DNA from: Emiliania huxleyi CCMP1516
Lineage: Eukaryota; Haptophyta; Isochrysidales; Noelaerhabdaceae
Direction: 5' to 3'
NCBI RefSeq assembly: GCF_000372725.1
Contig: NW_005199770.1
Location: 1,547,038 to 1,578,546 of the forward strand
DNA length: 31,509 nt
A program made the translations under genes and the position numbers. Shown piece after piece: positions 1 through 8,305 of this stretch (the stretch's first letter is position 1; every line of letters starts with the position of its first letter). The notes beneath the pieces are model-generated. The model saw only the letters and a program-made list of their open reading frames with translations. It was not told where the DNA came from and ran no database searches.

Positions 1-267
1 CCACGAGCCCGGGAGGCGCGACGGCGGTATGACGGGTACAGGCGCCGCTGGCGTGGGCACGACGCCGGGAGGCGCGGCCGGCGCGGTGCGTGCTGGCGCT
101 TGCAGTGCTGCAGGCTGTGTGAGTGATACTGGCGCGATTGCTGGCGCAGGGGGCTGGGCAGCGACTGCCGGCACCGCGGGCGCGGCCTCCGCCGCAGGGG
201 GGAGAGCGTGGGCGGTGCCGGGCTCGGTTTTAACCTCCGCGGCGTTAGTGGGCGGCGCGGTCTCCAT
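1..267 (-). CDS. Pro/Ala-rich protein, N-terminal part, cut by window edge
   Basis: On the minus strand an ATG at 267 opens a frame of 89 codons that runs without a stop to base 1, so the gene continues outside the window. The start has a good eukaryotic context (A at -3, G at +4). The peptide starts METAPPTNAAEVKTEPGTAH and is then dominated by Pro, Ala and Val, as in disordered linkers of regulatory or surface proteins. No domain is visible, so no function is assigned. A plus-strand reading of the same bases (29-349) is Gly/Ala-rich and less natural. Support rests on the open frame, the start context and the absence of stops in compositionally biased DNA, where long chance frames are common. 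Confidence 0.4.
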   Translation of the reverse strand, partial: METAPPTNAAEVKTEPGTAHALPPAAEAAPAVPAVAAQPPAPAIAPVSLTQPAALQAPARTAPAAPPGVVPTPAAPVPVIPPSRLPGSW

Positions 268-944
268 CTTCGAGCGAGGCACAAACGGGAGCCGGAGTAG
301 GGATGTGTTCGACCATGTGTTTTATTTTTGCTTGATGCGGAACAATTGACCGGGACCTGTACCGCGTTGGTGTCCAGTCCGAGCCTGGCTGTCTTCACCT
401 TTCTACCTAACCTAACCAAAAGGGGTGGTAGGGTAGGTCTGGGCCCTCCCGTCGGGGTTTTCCCTCTCTCCACCCGGAATTTTCACAGCAGAAAAAGAAA
501 TTTTCCGCAAATCACGATCTCCCCATCTGTGTTCGTGTTCGGAGGAAATGACAAGGGAGAGAACGACGAGAGTGGGACGACCGCGAGGTGGCATGAAGGT
601 TGCAGCGAGAATCGGAGAGAGACTGCGAAGAGAGATAGGAAGAGGCAGACTCCCTAGGGTGGGCGACGGCTAGCGCACCACACACCTCTCCTTAAAATCC
701 CTGTGTGGTGGCGGCGTGCCGTCCTCCCATCCCTCCCTTGGGTTGTCTGTTTTCTTTCTTTCTTTCTTTTATCTGTGTTCGTGTGCGTCGCCCATCTCTC
801 CCTGGAGATGACTGCTCTATTTATTTATTTATGTGTTGGTTTTCTTTCTTTCTTTACCCTCCCCAACTCAGACGCTCTTTTTTTGCATTTTTATTTTTTG
901 TGCCAGCCTGGCAGCTCGCATCGCCGCGTTCACGCTGCGGGTCG
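268..944. other. Intergenic region with TTTC/TTTA simple repeats
   Basis: No gene is recognised here. Bases 745-770 and 841-856 are runs of CTTT units on the plus strand, and 818-834 is a TTTA run. This pyrimidine-rich stretch lies directly upstream of the lipocalin ATG at 945 and could be 5' UTR or promoter. CAG triplets at about 903-914 could also act as a 3' splice site, but nothing requires an upstream exon. Confidence 0.5.
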
Positions 945-1529
945 ATGGGCTGCCTCTGCTCCAACCCGCTCCTGTGCCCCGCCGCCGACCCGCATCCGGA
1001 CACGCCGAGGCAGCCGTTCCTGCCCGGCCTCGGCCCCATGCAGCGGAAGATCGACCCGCTGCGGCTGATGGTGCAGTGGTATGTGCACGCCGTCATCCCG
1101 ACGTACCCCGAGGTTGGCGCGTACAACGAGACCGAGCGCTACGACTGGGACGCCGCCCGGAGGCGCTTCACCGTCACGTTCGAGTTCAACAGCGGCTCGT
1201 TCGACGGCCCGCTGCGCGCGGTGCCGCAGGTCGGGTGGTTCGACGCGGACGACAGCTTCGGCACCCTGTGGCGCGTCTCGCCGACGCTCTGCGGCTGCGC
1301 GCTGCCCGTCAAGTTCCCCTACTACATCCTCGACGTGCCGGACGACTACAGCCACATGATCGTGGGCTCCAACGTCGGCAGCAGCTCCTACCTGTGGATC
1401 ATGACGCGGGCGCCGCGGGTCGAGCCGGCCAGGCTCGAGGCGATGATCGACACGGCGTGCACCTTCGGCTTCTTGCGCGACGCGATCCGCAAGCGCGAGC
1501 ACGACCGGCCAGTCCCCGCTCTAGAGTAG
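945..1529 (+). CDS. Lipocalin-family protein with Lck-like N-terminal acylation motif
   Basis: A single-exon frame of 194 residues. It resembles the bacterial Blc / plant temperature-induced lipocalin group: an N-terminal QWY (residues 44-46, where the usual GxW glycine is replaced), IPTYPEVGAYNETERY (51-66), a GSFDGPL stretch (84-90) and a C-terminal DYSHMIVG...SYLWIMTRAP block (134-157) typical of these proteins. The family binds lipids or other hydrophobic ligands in a beta-barrel and often protects membranes. The chosen ATG gives MGCLCSNP, which matches the N-myristoyl plus palmitoyl pattern of Src-family kinases (Gly2, Cys3, Cys5, Ser6), so cytosolic-face membrane anchoring is inferred. 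The open frame extends upstream to 705, but that part is translated simple repeat and is left out. The family call is firm; ligand and location are not known. Confidence 0.85.
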   Translation: MGCLCSNPLLCPAADPHPDTPRQPFLPGLGPMQRKIDPLRLMVQWYVHAVIPTYPEVGAYNETERYDWDAARRRFTVTFEFNSGSFDGPLRAVPQVGWFDADDSFGTLWRVSPTLCGCALPVKFPYYILDVPDDYSHMIVGSNVGSSSYLWIMTRAPRVEPARLEAMIDTACTFGFLRDAIRKREHDRPVPALE

Positions 1530-1745
1530 TCAATCCTCGAAGCGTCCAAGTCAGTATAGATAGACGCTCGCGCAAGCGATTCGCGCGCGCGCGACTTTAT
1601 GTTCGGTCTCAATCTCACTCTCTAGTCTGTTTTGTGCGTTTTTGTACTGTGAGTGTGTGAGGCACGCGGTCCGGTTATGTTTGCATGTGCTCTACCCACT
1701 GCCGTGCGCAAAAACGCGACTTGAGGCCCCGCCCGAGCGCCCCGG

Positions 1746-2781
1746 TTAGGGTGCCCACAGGACCCAAAAGAAAATAGCTTTCCGCCTCAAAAAGGGACGC
1801 ACGAGGCAAATCTGATGTTGGAGTGTTCCAATAGGAGCGAGGCCTCTTCCGTTGACCGAGCACATAGGAAACGAGGGTTTCCCATTGTGACCCGCTCCAG
1901 TGCGAGCGTGACACTGCACTTGGCGCCGAGCGCCCGCGGCTCAGACCTTGTGCAAGCCACCCCTCGGTGGGCACGCCGGTCCGGACCGATGGCGCTCGGT
2001 GTGGAGCAAGCAAGACCCCCCCCCCCCCCCTCGGCGCGCGCTCGCCATTCCAACGGCCGCCAGGAGCACCAAGAGGACTCCTCATGGCTGTGCCCAAGTG
2101 GGCTTCGACCGGCCTCGGCTGGGGGGGCGGGTTGTCCCGGCTGCGGACGCGTTCTGCAGCCCCCTGGGCGTGGGTCAGCACCCCAAAACTGCCCCTCGGC
2201 GGCATACAGCACTGCCAGCCAGCCTCTTCCTCCTCCTCAAGGGCTGTACTATAGGCCATATTGCGCCGCCTCCTACTGGCAGCCGGGCGGGCGCGCGCCG
2301 CGGGCGCCTCGGCGCGCGCACGGCTCGCAAAGTTCGAACGAGTACTGCCGCCCGGCCGCCTCAAGGCTGCCGGACGGCAGTACTCGCCTCGCAAGGCGCG
2401 TACCGGCTGCTCTGGCTGCTGCGCCGGCGGCCGCTGCGCTGGCCGCTGCTGCGCCGGGTGGCGGGCGGTACGGCCGCCGGCGGCCGCTGCACCCGCGCCT
2501 TCCCTCGCGGGCGCCGTCGCGCCGCGCGCGCCCAACTCTGCTGGTACACGGCACGCGTCGTCACTCAGCCGCGGAGAACAGGCGGTGCTGTGCGTGAAGC
2601 GCGCGCGATCTCGTACTTTTAAGGCTGGATCCGGCCATTCCAAGGGTATACCTTTGAGAATCCCCAGCGTCCCTCCCTCCTAGTCACACTCTCAATATCT
2701 CGACTCTCCAACACGAAGTGCTGCGATCGGGGGTGGCCCATTTCTTTTTTCTTTTCTTTTTTGGGTCCTGTGGGCACCCTA
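1746..2781. mobile_element. About 1.04 kb element with terminal inverted repeats (MITE-like or non-autonomous)
   Basis: The left end (1747-1774, starting TAGGGTGCCCACAGGACCCA) is repeated in inverted orientation at the right end (about 2751-2781). The arms match over about 28 bases apart from a small A-run length difference. CCCCGG occurs directly outside both ends (1740-1745 and 2782-2787), which fits a 6-bp target-site duplication. The interior is very GC-rich and has a nested hairpin with GAGTACTGCCG-type arms around 2339-2388. Frames of up to 322 codons cross the interior on both strands but match no transposase I recognise, so the element looks non-autonomous. The call rests on the paired ends and the flanking duplication. 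Confidence 0.6.
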
Positions 2782-3135
2782 CCCCGGTGCCCGGAGACGG
2801 ATACAGTTTCGTGGAGCTGGGGAGGTGCGGAGAGAGCCTGCCCGCGCCGTCGGCGCACCTGGAGCGTGGAGGCTGGAGCGGAGCGCGCACTCTGCCGACG
2901 GACTCACGACACCGTCGCCGAGCGAGACACACACAGGCTCTATTTTAGCACTCAGGCACAGGCTCTCTCTCAAAAAAAAGACGATTGCACGCATGCACGG
3001 ACAAATGAGAAATCGGCAATCGGCATCTAACAATCGATCTAACACAGCTCTATCATACTTGATACTTCGCTCCACTTCCACTTCGGCTTCTCATAACATG
3101 ATACGCGGCTTCACCTCGTGTGTGTGTGGAGAAGT

Positions 3136-3164
3136 TTACCTTTACCTTACCTTACCTTACCTCA
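3136..3164. repeat. TTACC pentanucleotide tandem repeat
   Basis: Four to five copies of a CCTTA/TTACC unit. On the minus strand they read GGTAAG repeatedly, a string of consensus 5' splice sites 15-40 bases past the stop of the small ankyrin-related frame at 3178-3354. Confidence 0.6.
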
Positions 3165-3177
3165 CTCCTCTCAATCT

Positions 3178-3354
3178 CTAAGAGAGGATGCCGCAGGTGA
3201 GCAGCGTGTCTTGGTTCTCGGTGTCGAGCCGCGCGTCGAGCTGTGCCGTGAGCGACGTGCCGCGCGTCCCCCACCCGGAGAGGACGGCGCGCAGCGAGCC
3301 CAGGTCGCCCACCGCCAGATCGGGCAGCAGGGTTGGGTGGTGGGCGCCGCTCAT
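3178..3354 (-). pseudogene. Fragment paralogous to the N-terminus of the ankyrin-repeat protein at 26249
   Basis: A 58-codon minus-strand frame starts with ATG at 3354 and ends with TAG at 3178-3180. Its peptide contains LPDLAVGDLGSLRAVLSG, then RGT, then LDARLDTENQDTLLT. The gene at 26249 reads LPDLAVGDLAALRAFLSGRR, RGT, LDARLDTDTQDTLLT at the same distance from its ATG. The bases just before both ATGs (GGCGGC) are also shared. Similarity stops at the point where the first ankyrin repeat should begin, and the frame ends four residues later. It is therefore a truncated duplicate, or a first exon whose repeats have been lost. A 6-residue insertion lies before LDARLD. Whether it is expressed cannot be told from sequence. 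A (GT)n tract lies immediately upstream on its coding strand. Confidence 0.65.
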
Positions 3355-3384
3355 GCCGCCAGAAAGAACAAAAATTAAATGCTC

Positions 3385-3545
<161 letters not shown>

Positions 3546-3594
3546 CGCGGGGGGGGGGTCACTCATGGCGCCAGAAAGAAGAAAACGCCTTGGC

Positions 3595-3608
3595 TTTTAT
3601 TTATTTTT
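3595..3608 (-). terminator. Candidate polyadenylation signal of the PX gene
   Basis: On the minus strand the sequence reads AATAAATAAA about 55-65 bases beyond the PX-gene stop codon at 3662-3664. That spacing is reasonable for a eukaryotic poly(A) signal. Confidence 0.4.
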
Positions 3609-3661
3609 AAGGCCTGCTCAGCGACACGGCCTGCCAAGCCCGCCGAGGCGCGTGACCGCCT

Positions 3662-4901
3662 CTACGCGGGGACCCGTGCGAGCCCGCCGCCCCCCATGTA
3701 CGGCAGGTCGAGCGTCTCGACGCGGCCCGGCGCGGAGAAGAAGCCGCGCCCGCTTCGCCGCGAGAGCTTGGCGTGGGCGCGCTGCCAGGCGCGGCTCTCG
3801 GCCACCAGGGCGCCGCTCCCGAGCAAGGTTGGCCGCCGCAGCGCCATGGCTCGGTCGACAGCCCCCGCGGCGTCGCGACGCTGCCGCGGCGGGGCTTGCC
3901 CGCGCAGCGGCCCCACGCCGAAGCGCGCCTCCCCCTCCCGCAGGCCGAGGAAGCGCTGCAGCGCGGGCTGCAGCCTCGGGTTGGCGGCGTCGTCAAAGTA
4001 CGAGTCAAAGGCGCCGGCGCCGCCGCCGCCGGCAGCCTCTGTCGTGGGCAGCGCCCGCTTTGGCGATTGCGACATGAGGCCGGAGGACAGCGCCGCGAGC
4101 GCGCCGGCGGCGAGAGCGGGGACGGCGTGGGCGGCGGCGATGGCGGCGGCGGCGAGGGGGGCGGCGATGGCGGCGGCGACGGCGGCGATGATGCTGGTCT
4201 TGAGGGCAGCCAGGCCGTTGTCCGCGCACGAGAGCAGCGCCTCCGCCTCGTCCTGCACGTCCTTGCGCATCCCGTCCACCTGGGGACGCGTCGTGGACGC
4301 GTCACCGACACCGCCGGGCGGACGGGCAGCGGCAGATGTGTGAGTGGAAGAGAAGCAGGCGTTGTGCATGGAGGCGGGAGGCGGGAGGCGGGCGAGAGGA
4401 GATCGTGAGACGACGGAGGCGCGTCTCGGAAGTGCCGCCCACCCAGCGCGAGGTCGAGTCGCAGGCGGCCTTGCAGAGGTAGCAGTTGAGGAGGAGCTGC
4501 CGTTGCACGCGGCGTGCGCCCGCAAAGAAGAAGCACCCACTGGTCACGGCGAACGGCGATGGGCCGAGGCACCCGCCGGGAGCCGGCCCGATGCACCCAG
4601 TGCCGAACGGCGATGGACCGATCAGCTCCCGCAGCCGCACGGACAGCTGGCCAGTCATGTCCTCTGGTGCGAGGCCGCTCGGACAGCCAAGGGCGTCGTG
4701 CAGCTCCTTGAAGTCGCCGAAGCGGCGGCGGACGATGATGGGCGGGCCGCCGGTGCCCTCTCTGCCAAACCGTGTCTCCACCACATACCACGTCTCGCCA
4801 GAGGCGTCAACCTCGAAGCCGGTGACTGCGACTCGGCAAGTGTGCGCGTTGTGATAGTGGTCGCCGTCGTGCTTGGCGAGGAGGACCGCGGTAGGTCGCA
4901 T
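3662..4901 (-). CDS. PX (phox homology) domain protein with an Ala-rich hydrophobic segment
   Basis: Modelled as complement(join(3662..4279, 4443..4901)), 358 residues. The 163-bp intron is GT-AG in phase 0. Residues 22-75 match the first half of a PX domain, a phosphoinositide-binding module of endosomal proteins: CRVAVTGFEV, an ETWYVVETRFG strand, then VRRRFGDFKELHDAL, where Arg59/Arg60 correspond to the lipid-binding RR[YF] motif. A later RRVQRQLLLNCYL looks like the helix following the membrane loop. NPRLQPALQRFLGL (253-266) looks like the usual PX C-terminal helix. Between them lies an Ala-rich hydrophobic stretch (about 180-219) that could span or enter a membrane. The frame is open upstream to 5111, with a threefold 21-bp repeat encoding GYEVGTS-like units, but the first in-frame ATG I see there is at 4901. 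A repeated segment at about 4545-4625 could hide a second small intron. Confidence 0.6.
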
Positions 4902-4984
4902 CGGATGTCGAGTCGAGGACGGTCCGACTACCGCGGTGGTAGCGCCGATTGCCGGTGGCGTGTACAGCACTGGGTGAACGAATT

Positions 4985-5060
4985 CGCCGCCGCTCGAGCT
5001 GCCAACCTCGCAGCCGCTCGTGCCAACATCGTAGCCGCTCGTGCCAACTTCGTAGCCACG
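4985..5060. repeat. 21-bp tandem repeat, three copies
   Basis: Three adjacent copies of a unit reading GGCTACGAAGTTGGCACGAG on the minus strand, with the last copy diverged. If translated in the PX frame it gives GYEVGTS, GYDVGTS, GCEVGSS. It may be an N-terminal extension of the PX protein or 5' leader. Confidence 0.55.
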
Positions 5061-5990
5061 CTCGTGCAGCCTGCTCCGCAGCTCTCGGACATGACATCCA
5101 CACACAAGCACCCGAGAAGGATGGTCGTGGTCGAGACTGAGGTGCCGAAGTGAGAGCCACTACTGGAGGCTTCCTCCGGCCACCGCTCGACTACCCACGC
5201 ACATGGCCGGTCCTGTGGCTTGCCTGGACTCGCTCAGAAGCCTCAATTCGCGCACACCTTTGCTCTCTGGCTCCCGCGAGTGCGTTCAGGCCACTCAAGC
5301 AGGCGACGCCGAGCACCCGCGACGCATCTCGCTGGGGCGCCACCTATCGACCCGACTGATTGGCAGCATCAAAGCCGACCCCATGACGGTCCTTCAGCCC
5401 CACGAGGTAGGCAGTTGCGCCCTGATCTCGGTCCAAGACGGCCAACGCCGTGTCCGGCACCTGCTGGCTGCTTCACGGGGATGCCCCCCCCGGACACATG
5501 CTGCAGCCCCGAGTGGATGTATTGGTCGTTTGTGGGTCCCCCAAGACTACTCTAGTAGGGGCCGGGCGCTTGAGCGTCGGCGGTACACCTGTGCAGATGT
5601 TGCACGGGTGAAAATGGCTCCTCGTACAGGGTAGGAGGCAGGTGGTGGGTTTGAGTGTCGTGAGTGCTTGCAGCCGCGAGTGCAGCACCGTTTGTGACTC
5701 CCATGGATGCAGTTGGGTGGGGCACGGTGCTGGGGGGCGGTCCGGTGCGCCACAACAGCCTCCCTGGCTGACCCCCATCGGGTTCGGCACCTCCATCCTG
5801 ACCGTGGAACCCCAACTTCAACCGGTCATATCTCGGGCAGACTGGCACCTCAGGAGCTCATCCTGGGCGGTTTTGGGAAGTCTTGGGGGTGTACTTGAAG
5901 GTGGTGAAAAGAGTTTTGCACGAGATCTTAACCGGGGGGCAGCCTGAGCACCGTGAAAACAGGGGACCACAGCTTATTTTACAACGCTAT

Positions 5991-6214
5991 TGGATGTGAG
6001 GCTGCCAACTGCACTCCAAGTGCTCCAAGTGCTCCAAAAGCCTTTCGCACACGCACGATTCACCCGAGAAGAAAAACAAAATGCTTGCTCGGCGAGGGCT
6101 TTCTTGCCCGCAACCCGATCCCGATCATGGCCCGCTGGGTGTGCCTCTTAGCCCCCCGGCGCCCCTGGATGTGAGGTTGCCAACTGCACTCCAAGTGCTC
6201 CAAGTGCTCCAAAG
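5991..6214. repeat. Direct repeat pair of about 48 bp, 175 bp apart
   Basis: Bases 5991-6040 and 6166-6214 share TGGATGTGAG, then G(C/T)TGCCAACTGCACTCC, then a doubled AAGTGCTCC motif, with only about one mismatch. The spacing suggests a 175-bp tandem unit of which only the ends were kept. Confidence 0.8.
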
Positions 6215-6256
6215 CTCCCTCGCACGACACTGGGCACGGGACTGGCGCGCGCTGGA
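6214..6256. repeat. Dispersed repeat, copy 1 (second copy at 11190-11230)
   Basis: About 41 bases beginning CTCCCTCGCACGACACTGGG recur at 11190-11230 with two mismatches. No coding function is seen. Confidence 0.75.
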
Positions 6257-6489
6257 AAGATAATCCACCGCAAAACGAATTAGGAGACGCATTTATGTCC
6301 TCGGGAAGCCACATCACGGCCTAGCAACAAGAAGGCCCAGACGAGAGACGTGCAGCAGCCCACAGTGGACCATGCACAAACCTCTACCGTCCCGGATTCG
6401 CCTCTCTCCACTCTCGGATACGTTGGCAGGGGGCGACTAGGCTCAACGCTCATGGCAGCACAGTCCTGTGCGCCCTTTCGCCCTTCTCA

Positions 6490-7932
6490 TCACGGCCCCG
6501 GACCCCACGCCTCGACCTTCTTGGGCAGCAACTGGTCCGACAGGTCCTCTCCGTGGCCAAGGCGGCCGCGATCGCCCTCGCCCCAGGTAAAGACGGCGCC
6601 GTGGGCGGTGATGGCGAGGCTGTGCATGCCTCCCGCCGACACAGCGACAACGCACTGATCAGCAAAGGCCTCGACCTTCTTCGGCAGCAGCTGCTCCTGC
6701 GCGTCGCCGTGGCCCAACTGGCCCCGGTCTCCATTGCCCCAGCTCCAGGCGGCGCCGTCGGCGGTGAGAGCGAGGTTGTGGAATGCTCCAGCCGACACCG
6801 CGACGACGCGCTGGCCAGCCAAGGCCTCGATCTTCTTGGGCAGCAACTGGCGCTGCTCGTCGCCGTGGCCCAGCGTGCCATCTTCTCCTACGCCCCAGCT
6901 CCAGACGGCGCCATCGGCGGTGGTGGCGAAGCTGTGCCACCCTCCAGCAGACACAGCGACGACGCACCGGCCAGCAAAGGCCTCGATCTTCTTCGGCTGC
7001 CACTGGTCTTCTTGGTCGCCGTGACCCAGCCGGCCAGAGTTTCCCCAGCCCCAGCTCCAGACAGCTCCGTCGGCGGTGATGGCGAGGCTGTGGCTATTTC
7101 CAGCGGACAGAGCGACGATGCGCTGGCCAGCAAAGGCCTCGACCTTCTTCGGCAGCAGCTGGCGCTGGTCGTCGCCATGGCCCAGCAGGCCCCCGCCTCC
7201 TAACATGCCATAGGCTCCCATGCCCCAGCTCCAGACAGCGCCGTCGGCGGTGACGGCGAGGCTGTGGGCCCAGCCAGCAGACACAGCGACGACGCGCTGG
7301 CCATCAAAAGCCCCGATCTTAGTCGGCTGCTGCTGGGCCTGATCGTCGCCGTGGCCCAACCGGCCGTGGCCTCCCCAGCCCCAGCTCCAAACGGCACCGC
7401 TGCTGGTGAGGGCGAGGTTGTGGTGTCCTACAGCCGCCACGCTCACGGCGCGCTCGCCTCCCAGCGGGGAGGGAAGGCGGGTCGGCGTATTGAGCCGCGT
7501 CACGCCCCAGCCGTGAACGAACCGCCCGTGATCAGCCGAACACGAGCCGCACGACGAGAGCCGCCCCTCGCCGTCGATGAAGACGCTGTGCTGATCGCCT
7601 GCCGCCGCCCTCGCCGGCGGGTTGGACTCGCGCAGCAGCGCAGAAAAGCACAGCCACCGCACGGCGCAGCCCTCGCCCTCGGGCTGCGCCGGCAGCTCGA
7701 AGCCGCGCTCCTGCGCCCACAAGCGGATGCCCCCCTCCGCGAGGGAGGCGTGGAAGAGCAGCGAGACGGCCGCGACGCGAGCGATGTCGGCCGGGTCGCA
7801 GCGAGAGAGGGCGCGCAAGAGGAGGTCCGTGGGGAGGTCGAGGAGGCGGGCGGGCGGCGCCGTGCCTGGCGAGGGAGCAGCGGTGGAGGAGGAGGCGAGG
7901 CGGCGAGAGCGGCGGCGCGGCGGGGTGGACAT
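6490..7932 (-). CDS. F-box-like / RCC1-repeat beta-propeller protein
   Basis: Intronless, 480 residues. After a basic, low-complexity N-terminus, residues about 30-80 (LLDLPTDLLLRALSRCDPAD, then IARVAAVSLLFH) form an F-box-like helical motif, the element that docks substrate receptors onto SCF ubiquitin ligases. From about residue 108 there are RCC1 repeats of 50-55 residues. One is degenerate, followed by six clear copies with the pattern VVAVSAG.HSLA.TADGAVWSWG...GRLGHGD.....PKK(V/I)EAFAGQ, giving the seven blades of an RCC1 propeller. The third clear blade has a small Gly-rich insertion (LGGGGLLGHG). RCC1 itself is the Ran exchange factor, but most such proteins, especially with an F-box, are adaptors, so Ran activity should not be assumed. 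The gene is divergent from the phosphomannomutase, about 370 bp away. Confidence 0.85.
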   Translation of the reverse strand: MSTPPRRRSRRLASSSTAAPSPGTAPPARLLDLPTDLLLRALSRCDPADIARVAAVSLLFHASLAEGGIRLWAQERGFELPAQPEGEGCAVRWLCFSALLRESNPPARAAAGDQHSVFIDGEGRLSSCGSCSADHGRFVHGWGVTRLNTPTRLPSPLGGERAVSVAAVGHHNLALTSSGAVWSWGWGGHGRLGHGDDQAQQQPTKIGAFDGQRVVAVSAGWAHSLAVTADGAVWSWGMGAYGMLGGGGLLGHGDDQRQLLPKKVEAFAGQRIVALSAGNSHSLAITADGAVWSWGWGNSGRLGHGDQEDQWQPKKIEAFAGRCVVAVSAGGWHSFATTADGAVWSWGVGEDGTLGHGDEQRQLLPKKIEALAGQRVVAVSAGAFHNLALTADGAAWSWGNGDRGQLGHGDAQEQLLPKKVEAFADQCVVAVSAGGMHSLAITAHGAVFTWGEGDRGRLGHGEDLSDQLLPKKVEAWGPGP

Positions 7933-8305
7933 CGCGAGAAAAAGAATTTTACCCCCGCCCGGCGAGCCTGGGGAACTAGCCGGGACAGGCGGAGAAGGGG
8001 GTTATTTTTTTCTTCTTGCTCGCGAAACTGTGTCGGGGAGAGCCAAGGGATAGGGCCATAGGGGGCAATTTACAGGGGAGGAGGACAGGGTCCACACCTG
8101 CACGAGCAGGATTTTGGAAGGACGATCAGGGGGACAGGTGGGGCTCTCCTGCTCCTGACAAGGGACACGACAGGCTCGCAGCGCGGTGCCTAGTGTCGCG
8201 TGAGCGACGGCAAATCAAATGTTTTTTTTGCAAACCTGTGTACGCGCCAAGGACATCGCCCTCGAGAACCTCGAGAAACCTGTGTGTCGGGCCGCCGCCG
8301 CTTCC
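7933..8305. promoter_or_regulatory. Shared upstream region of RCC1-like (-) and phosphomannomutase (+) genes
   Basis: The two genes start head to head here, so their promoters must overlap or be close. No TATA-like box or other defined element stands out. The designation is positional only. Confidence 0.35.

Larger units (their letters stand above)
5160..6489. other. Intergenic region without recognisable gene
   Basis: Several short frames cross this region, but none has conserved motifs or sustained coding character. It holds a direct repeat (5991-6040 and 6166-6214) and one copy of a dispersed repeat (6214-6256). The RCC1-like gene ends at its right border. Confidence 0.5.

Noticed and set aside
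1675..2643. 322-codon minus frame in the TIR element as a possible transposase
   Set aside because: No catalytic DDE or zinc-finger pattern; composition follows GC-rich DNA in several frames.
8219..8305. Upstream ATG extending PMM by 29 residues
   Set aside because: PMM orthologues start shortly before the DVDGT motif, and the extension lacks a clear signal.
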